Shown here: piece by piece, positions 44,278 to 64,000 of the stretch
Layout of the letters: each line of letters starts with the position of its first letter
Position numbering within the stretch: the first letter of the stretch is position 1
Origin: Siniperca chuatsi
Taxonomy: Eukaryota > Chordata > Actinopteri > Centrarchiformes > Sinipercidae
Reading direction: 5' to 3'
Length of the DNA: 64,000 nucleotides
Assembly: GCF_020085105.1 (NCBI RefSeq)
Contig: NC_058055.1
Coordinates: 21,557,822 to 21,621,821, forward strand
Translations under genes and position numbers: made by a program
The notes under the pieces: generated by a model
What the model saw: only the letters and a program-made list of their open reading frames with translations
Database searches by the model: none
What the model was told of the DNA's origin: nothing

Positions 44278-46400
44278 CGCACAGTGGATTATTATTTACA
44301 GTGGCACAATCAGGCAACAAGCCCTCACAGTCACTACAGTGGGGAAGTAAATGAAGATTAACCAATCACATTTACACAACTAGCCCAGTCTGTCACTGTT
44401 TGTATCCAGTGAGCAGCTGGACGTATGGAGGAATTTTTTAGGACAAAACTAAATCAACACATAAATAAATTGTGAAGTTCATGAATATAAAAATAAACAT
44501 CATAAATACTGTATAGAATCGCATATACATAGATATTATTTATTTAGTTTTGTCCTAGTTATCACGCCGTTTCCCGGACTTCGGTACACACTTGCTGTAG
44601 AAAACGGCTCACGACACAGTGACTTTGCACACACTGGCGCTGACTGCACCTTGATATGGCAGATCTAGACAAAGAAAATCATCTGGAACTGCTACGTAGA
44701 TCTTCAGATTTGTAAACATATTTCACTCCGATATACTTGTTTTCTCACATTTTGACCGGTTTCACCTGCTGGTTTGTTTTGGTATTTCTTTCAGTAGTAT
44801 TCCAGGTGTCATATATGTCAACAAGCTGACCTGCAGAAGCTTCACGTAAGTTGGAGACAGTTATTGTATCTGCAGCATTACAGAGCCAATGTGTGGGTGT
44901 TTCATGCTAGAAAAGACTTCAGCCGGGTCTTCAGCCCCCGTAAATGACTTTGACTTGGACAAACGGTGGCCACGTTTTCATCGCTGCAGTTTGGGCGTGG
45001 CTGTGGTTACACAACTACCAGAAAAAACATGAATTTATCCGTAAATAAGCCAGTTTCAGTTCTCTGTCCCCTCTAGCGATCACAACATGATCAATGTTCC
45101 AAATGAAACACAACCAGCCCCTAATGAAGGAATTTGTCCTTGTGGTCAGTGGACTTTGGTTACGTTTTTTGAAAATCAGTTCAACGACGTATAATTAGGA
45201 TTTTACTGGACACAGGAGTCGTTGCTTCCATTTACTCTCCGGTTCTTCTTGACGCCTCATTAGATCATTAGATGGTGCTTCAACAGTTGAGTGCTTCAAG
45301 ATCAGACCATCTACGAAAATGTGATAGTGCCAGATGATTGGCTGCCTGGCGTAGCCTTACCATGTTACCATGAGTTCACACGACAAGGGACTTGAGAAAA
45401 CTGTCGCTTTGTGGTTGTTGGTCACGACTGTTGAAATATCGCAGTCTGATGTAATGAAATTTTTTAAAGTAGATACTGATAGTTTGGGACCGAAGCAGCC
45501 AGTATCAGGAAGAAATTTTCTCTAAATTTGACCATTTCATGCCAAAAAAAAAAAAAAAAAGGATCAGCGACTGACAAGGATTCTGTGTTTGAATGAGAAT
45601 ATCCCGCATGTCAGGGTGGGAAAGCCACAGAGAAAAGTGTTTATACCATCATGGGACACTAAAGCTATCTCGTAGGTTATTTAGCAGCTCCATAAGGAGA
45701 CAGGTTGGACTGCAGGTTTCACAGACGTCATCTAACACTGGGCAACACAAAAGTCTTGCCCTCGTGGTCGCTGGTGGTCTGAATGCAGAGATAGCACCAA
45801 GTTTGCTCTAGTGTTTATGCTGTGCTCTGTAGTCATTATTTATATACTGTTCTGTGACGCACAAATTATGACGAGGGAGAGTCGGGGGTGCTAGCCCCTC
45901 GTTCCCTCCTCATCTTGACTCTCCGTCGAGGGGAAACAAAAGTCTTCGATGCGAGACGCTTGAATCGGCGGACTCCTGCCATGATGCTTGCACTTCAGTA
46001 TGTGTTCTTGCCACATGTGTTTCGCTCTGTCTTCAAGCTTAATATTGTCTGTGTGTTATCTGCCAATGCCTTAGAGTGTATTTCTTTGGAGATATTTTTA
46101 AGGAATGGTTTGGCGCCTGTGAGAGCCAAGTGTCCCTACTAATGCCTTTTTACAGTTGCCCAACAAGCAATGTTTCATTCCAGTGTAATTATGACCTGTT
46201 AGATCTCAACCATTGACCTGTTACAACAACTGCTATATAAATATATAGGAAAAAGAAGTTATGAAATAAGCTTTGTACTGGCATCGTTCTTTTTTCATTT
46301 ATAGTACCAACATGAAGCTACATAGAAAATGTAGATCTGTGAGTTGCTAAAAATTAAAGCCACTATGTCTATAATCTTTTTTTGATTATAGCATCTTTAA
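44278..46400 (+). other. nsd1 3' UTR and downstream sequence (extent uncertain)
   Basis: After the stop codon, AATAAA signals occur early (44464-44469 and 44492-44497), so a short 3' UTR of about 0.2 kb is possible. From there to about 46.4 kb I recognise no dispersed repeat family, unlike most of the window, which may mean a longer 3' UTR under some constraint. A run of 18 A at 45543-45560 is the only clear low-complexity tract. No protein-coding gene is convincing here. Confidence 0.45.
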
Positions 46401-48693
46401 ATTATTTTAGACATTTTCAAATCCTACTCATACGTGGCTTTAAATTCATTTAATTAAATGAAATCACATGAGTTAACATTCTAGGAAGATCTAGTGAGCA
46501 CAAATGCAGTTATTTAACCACCCAAGTGCTTTAAAATGTATTAAAAATGGAAAAAAAGAAAGAAAGAAAACAGCAGCTCCCACAAGCCTTTGTCAGAATG
46601 CCAAATGCTAATTAGCCTCACTGGATAAGTTGTTGCTGAATGCTGACAAAATAATTTTTGGTTTATCTTGGTTAAAATGACGTGGTGCTCACATTTTAAT
46701 GTCCACAGTAGTAAATGCCCTTTTAGTTCAGAATATGGACAGAAAAACCCAGAAAGTTTTAGCTTTTCAGAAAGCCAAATGCTGGATAAATTGTTGAAAC
46801 TATGTTGTTTCTTTAATCATTTACAACATGCTACAAAAGTCAGGACAGCATTTTATTAGCCAACACTGTAGCCCCAGTTATGTGGGTCAAAACGCAGCAT
46901 GGAACAGCCTGTCTCTGAGTTACTGACCTCTCCAATGTCTGCTATCTTCTATACACGTTTTGTACAAACAGCAGAATGACGTGAGGAAAACACACCATCC
47001 ACACTGAGAGAAATCTGATACAAAGGGAATTTAGGCCTTGTGAGAAAGCTAAATATCTAGAAAAATGATCTTCACGGTGGTTTAAGGCAGGAGCCTTAAA
47101 TCACTGTGAAGAAAAGTAGACACTAATGCATGTGGATGAGCACTCAGTAAGCACCATGAGAGGCTGTGGTTTTAATGGCCAGTGCTGCAACTCCTGATTA
47201 TCTTCTTCTGTTACCTATCAGTTGCTTTTTGGATAAATTATTTATTCTACATATCAAAGTGAACGCCAAGTGCCCATCACAAGTTACGAAAGCCCAAAGG
47301 TTTGTCTTGAAATCACAAATCTTAAACTGACAACAAACAAAACAAACTTTGTCATATGAGAATAGTAAATCTATAATAGTGTTGTAGCTGTACTTTGCCT
47401 AAACTGTCTTTCTGTAGATGAGGCAAGTTCTTAAAGGCCCTGCACACACCTGGAAAAATTAAGCCTCTGCTCAGGTTGAAGGTGGGCGGAGCCACCATCT
47501 TGATGAACTGATGGCTGCGCTCCATTTGCCGCTTGTTGCGCAGTAGAGAGGGCGGGAAAACCCGTTTAGAGGGAGTGAAGGTGGCGGGGGGCAGCAGGTA
47601 TGACCTTAATCTTAATGTTTTTCACACTAATTAAGAAATGTTTATTTAGGAGTTATTTCTGTAAATTGACAACTTGCAACAGCTGCTTCGATCTCATCCA
47701 CGAAATTTGTCAGTACTTCCCAGCTGTATATAACAATACATTCTAGTAATATAATTAATCAATTAAATTGACCGTAACCCTGAAAGATTAACACATTTTT
47801 TTAAAAAAAGAACGTAAATGGATTAATTAAGGATTTTGCTAAGATTGACACTTGCCCATTATGAGACGATGAGCTTCCTAGCTGCTGTAGCTAGCAGTAG
47901 TGACAGAGCTTGTTACAGGTCTGATGATGCTGACTGAAACTCAAAAACAAAAAAAGGAGCCTCCTGTGTGCATCATCCACTGTCGAAACAATCCCACTTT
48001 GAGTTTATACGTGTTTAACGTCTCCTGACAGCCCGCAAACACATGCAAAAAAAAATATAAGACTTTTTAATACCTTCTAAGGCCTTGTTTTGAGTAATCT
48101 GAATTCTGGGCATTTTAAAGACTTTAAGACCTGCAGATACCCTGTAATATCACTTTGTTTCTTTATTTTCCAGTGGCATAGCTCATCAGTGCTTTTGGCA
48201 AATGATAATCAATTCTAACATGTCAGAGTGTCCCTGAAAAGCACCACCAAGGACAGTTTTGAAAATGCTCACAACCTGGAAGGAAGCCCGAAAAACAGGT
48301 GTTATTTTGAACATGGTTTGCAATATAAAGTACAGGTGATGGGCTAAACCACAGTATGGAGGATTCAACTGTGAAACACAGGTGACTTTTTCCTCTTGTG
48401 TTCACTCTTGAGTGTGAAGTCTATTTGTTTCGGTCCAGTGACAGTTTTGCTGGTTTCAAGGCTTATGGTAATGTCCCTTTTTGAGGGATTTTATTTTGTT
48501 TTCTTTCACGGCATGAGATGACACTTTGGAGATGAGACATTTGAAACCAGCAAAAATATCTGCAAGTGGAATAAGAAAAAGCTGGAAATACCAAAATGCA
48601 AAAACAAGGTTTTCAGCATGCCACAAATTCAGTTCTATAGATGCATTAATGCTAAGATTTGTGATGATTTACAATACACTTCATGATTTTACA
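46401..48693. other. Intergenic; contains one copy of repeat family 'M3'
   Basis: Mostly AT-rich. About 47605-48150 belongs to the M3 family ('TGAGACGATGAGCTTCCTAG', 'CTTTAAGACCTGCAGATACC'). A small GC-rich patch at 47460-47600 has no clear role. Confidence 0.45.
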
Positions 48694-48695
48694 TA

Positions 48696-50190
48696 CACTA
48701 CTGTACAAAAGTTTTAGGCAGGGGTGGAAAAATGCTGTAAACTAAGAGTGCTTTCAAAAATGGAAGTTAATAGTTTATTTTCATCAACTAACAAAATGCA
48801 GTGAATGAACAGAAGAGAAATCTAAATCAAATCAATATTTGGTGTGACCACCCTTTGTTTTCAAAAAACAGCATCAATTCTTCTGGGTACACTTGCACAC
48901 ACTTTTTGAAGGAACTCAGCAGGTGGGTTGTTCCAAACATCTTCAAAAACTAACCACAGATCTTCTGTGGATGTAGGCTTCTGCAAATCCTTCTGTCTCT
49001 TCATGTGATCCCAGACAGACTCGATGATGTTGAGATCAGGGCTCTGTGGGGACCATACCATCACTTCCAGGACTCCTTGTTCTTAATGACATTGGCTGTA
49101 TGTTTGGGGTCGTTATCCCTGATGGTATTGCATGATGAATAAGTATCTGCCTGTATTTCTCAGCATTGAGGACACCATTAATCCTGACCAGATCGCCAAC
49201 TCCATTTGCAGAAATGCAGCCCCAAACTTGCAAGGAACCTCCACCATGCTTCACTGTTGCCTGCAGACACATTATTGTACTGCTCTCCAGCCCTTCGGCA
49301 AACAAATTGCCTTCTGCTAAATCCAAATATTTCAAATTTGACTCATCAGTCCAGAGCGCCTGCTGCCATTTTTCTGCACCCCAGTTCCTATGTTTTCGTG
49401 CATAGTTGAGTCCCTTGGCCTCGTTTCCATATCGGAGGTATGGCTTTTTGGCTGCAACTCTTCCATGAAGACCACTTCTGGTCAGACTTCTCCGGACAGT
49501 AGATGGGTGTATTTGGGTCCCACTGGTTTCTGCCAGTTCTGAGCTGATGGCACTGCTTGACATCTTGCGATTTCGAAGGGAAATAAGTTTGATGCGTTTT
49601 TCATCTGCTACACTAAGTTTCCTTGGCCGACGACTGCGTCTACAATCCTCAACGTTTCCTGTTTCTTTGTGCTTCTTTATAAGACCTTGAACAGCACATC
49701 TTGACACCCCAGTCTGCTTTGAAACCTTGCTGATGCAGTATAACTACCTTGTGTCTTGTTGCTGTGCTCAGTCTTGCCACGGTGTATGACCTGTGCCATG
49801 AAACCGTCTTCCACAACCTCACCTTGGTAGCAGAGTTTGGCTGTTCCTCACACAGATTTAAGCCTCCTACACAGCTGTTTCTGTTTCAGTTACTGACTGT
49901 GTTTCAACCTACATGTGAAACTGATGATCATTAGCACCTGTTTGGTATAACTGGTTGATCATACACCTGACTACCTACAAAACCCCTGACTTTGTGCGAG
50001 TGTATCGATAAGAATCGATGCTGTGTTGAAGGCAAAGGGTAGTAACACCAAATATTGATTTGATTTAGATTTTCCTTTTGTGCGCTCACTTCACATTTTG
50101 TAAATTGATTTTTTTAAAACTATTAGTTATATAAGCATTCTTAGTTTACAGCATTTTTTCACACCTGCCTAAAACGTTTGCACAGTACTG
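48696..50190 (-). mobile_element. Tc1-like DNA transposon, decayed
   Basis: The ends are inverted repeats: CACTACTGTACAAAAGTTTT on the left, and the right end read inwards as CAGTACTGTGCAAACGTTTT, both continuing AGGCAGG and TGCTGTAAACTAAGA. TA target duplications flank it at 48694-48695 and 50191-50192. The minus strand codes for a transposase: HTH part 'KKHKETGNVEDCRRSRRPRK', first catalytic Asp in 'LWTDESN', 'VKHGGGSLQVWGCIS', then, after at least one frameshift, 'SPQSPDLNIIESVW' with the last Glu. The 'DNDPKHTA' Asp region is shifted out of frame. Inactive; identity of the ends suggests moderate age. Confidence 0.92.
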
Positions 50191-50192
50191 TA

Positions 50193-50974
50193 TATTGTGA
50201 TTATTTTGCCTTTTTTTCACTCAAATGCATAAAAAGCTCAGACATTATACATAGAGGCAAAAAAACCCAACTGTGCATCAATCACTATAAAAATTTAAGG
50301 GCTTTGAAACATTTTAACAAGCTTTTAATTTTACAGAACATATTTGTACTTTACATTGGTCTGTCTTAAACAGCCCTCAATAAAAAATATTGTGCATCAA
50401 AATATCAACACATGGAGCATCAACACATCAAAGCAGCAACATGGAGGAAACTGTTATTGTGTCTATTTATTTCTCCCCCCATCTTCCTGGCAACACAACT
50501 TAAAAGGCAATAAATTAGTGACTTGAGTCTTGAAGTTAAATATAGCTGTAAATATTGTTCTGAGAACATTGAGATGACAGTCAGTACTATATAACAACAT
50601 TCACCCACGATGTTTTTGTCCTGTGTTGGTGAAATCTGGAGTTTCTCACAATGAAGAGGAACTTTGATCACCTTTCTGTAGAAGTGGAGTTTTTTTAAAA
50701 ACCTTTCAGAGCTCGTCTTCGAACGGACATTTCACTGCTACAGTGACGACTGAAAGAAAATTTCCAAATGTGTACTTTGCATTTGAAATTACAAAATAGA
50801 AATGCAGAAAACTGTCCTTAAAAATTTCTTTCATTCAGCCATGCAATTTAATTACAGCGATCTAAGCATTTTAGCATCGGCCACCTTAAAATTAGCTTTT
50901 TTTGGTTTGTTTTACTTTTGACAGAATCATAGCTTATGCTGCAAAAGATAACATATCAGATACATGTTGTACGT
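50193..50974. other. Intergenic, no gene seen
   Basis: AT-rich DNA between the Tc1 element and the next MITE. Polyadenylation of rab24 could lie here or nearer the stop codon; I could not settle it. Confidence 0.4.
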
Positions 50975-50982
50975 GCTGTCAC

Positions 50983-51427
50983 CATGGATGTATTATAAGA
51001 ACTGGATACTGAACTCCAAGATGGCACCCATTCATCTGAATGAAGGTTGCCCCGTGTTGTGCGCCCCACTGCACATGCTCATTAGTGTTTCTCCTGCTGG
51101 CCCCGCCCACGTGTTCCCACTCAGCTAACTTTACATTCAGATGACCTCACGCAAATAAAAAATAGCTTTTCTGGGCTCTGGGGAAGTTTTACAAATGTAA
51201 AACTTCCATGGATTAAAAAGTCTTTATACAAAGAGTAATAATTAAACCCTGTTAGGTGACCTGTCAACAGTTTTATAGATAGGTCTCTATTATAATAGAA
51301 GTCTATGGGGAGAAGGTTTTGTGGATCATTGTGGATTTCACATTGCAGGACCGTGAGTGACCACTGGGGCAAATTAGCAGCAAGGATGCGTGGCGGCGTC
51401 ATATCCAGCTCTGTTAATACATCCATG
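50983..51427. mobile_element. 445-bp MITE with 8-bp target duplications (hAT-like)
   Basis: Terminal inverted repeats CATGGATGTATTA begin and end the element. The 8-bp duplication GCTGTCAC stands directly outside on both sides (50975-50982 and 51428-51435). No transposase frame. The 8-bp duplication fits hAT-type transposition. Confidence 0.85.
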
Positions 51428-51488
51428 GCTGTCACATGGCAAAAGTCGTGGTGAACGCCTAAGAGCAAAAGCTCTGAAAGTGGATTTT

Positions 51489-63858
<12,370 letters not shown>

Positions 63859-64000
63859 CTGTCAGGAAGAGAAAACAAGTGCAGTAAAGCATCAGACACT
63901 CATGGGGGGAAATGTTGGGAGTTCCAGACTGTGGGTAGCTCATCATATTGTGCTACGCTAACATGGAGATTTGGCTCGAATCCAGGTTGTAAGTTGTTTT

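Noticed and set aside
43964-44365. Proline-rich reading frame on the minus strand
   Set aside because: Antisense of the GAG/GAC-rich nsd1 tail; it has no support of its own.
45888-46142. 84-codon frame after nsd1
   Set aside because: No recognisable domain; more likely 3' UTR or intergenic sequence.
49036-49707. Intact, domesticated Tc1 transposase gene
   Set aside because: The frame breaks before the last catalytic residues, the terminal repeats and TA duplications are still there, and there is no sign of host promoter or splicing.

Overview
The window is nuclear DNA of a teleost fish. Genes are split by many short and medium introns, non-coding DNA is AT-rich, and it is full of fish-type repeats: Tc1, hAT-like MITEs, tRNA-derived SINEs, Penelope-like retroelements and long CA/GT microsatellites. 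Two protein-coding genes can be read exon by exon. They lie tail to tail, as NSD1 and RAB24 do in human.

Layout. 1-12.8 kb: intergenic and repeat-rich, with four minus-strand tRNA-Val(TAC) genes in local duplications (6.1, 6.6, 8.1 and 9.1 kb). One copy has G instead of U at position 33. 12.8-15.3 kb: CpG-rich promoter region with a candidate 5' non-coding exon. 15.9-44.3 kb, plus strand: nsd1, a histone H3K36 methyltransferase, with 23 coding exons. The spliced reading frame I assembled totals 7764 nt (2587 codons plus stop), and every exon phase fits. Domain order is N-terminal NSD1 region, PWWP1, a 3.1-kb disordered exon, PHD1-4, PWWP2, AWS-SET-post-SET, PHD5/C5HCH and an acidic tail. 44.3-52.4 kb: 3' UTR and intergenic DNA with a decayed Tc1 transposon, a MITE with clean target-site duplications and a 122-bp CA tract. 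52.4-63.9 kb, minus strand: rab24, whose seven 3'-most coding exons give 165 residues. Its first exon or exons, with the P-loop, lie beyond the right edge. A Penelope-like 3' part sits in one of its introns.

No operon, CRISPR array or prokaryotic or phage system is present. The points most worth a second look are: a (GT)22 tract in place of the polypyrimidine tract at the nsd1 SET-exon acceptor; a GC-AG intron after the first large nsd1 coding exon; a possible upstream ORF whose stop overlaps the nsd1 start codon; a degenerate repeat array in the large nsd1 exon; an acidic C-terminus; the tRNA-Val cluster; and nested transposon insertions that give relative ages.
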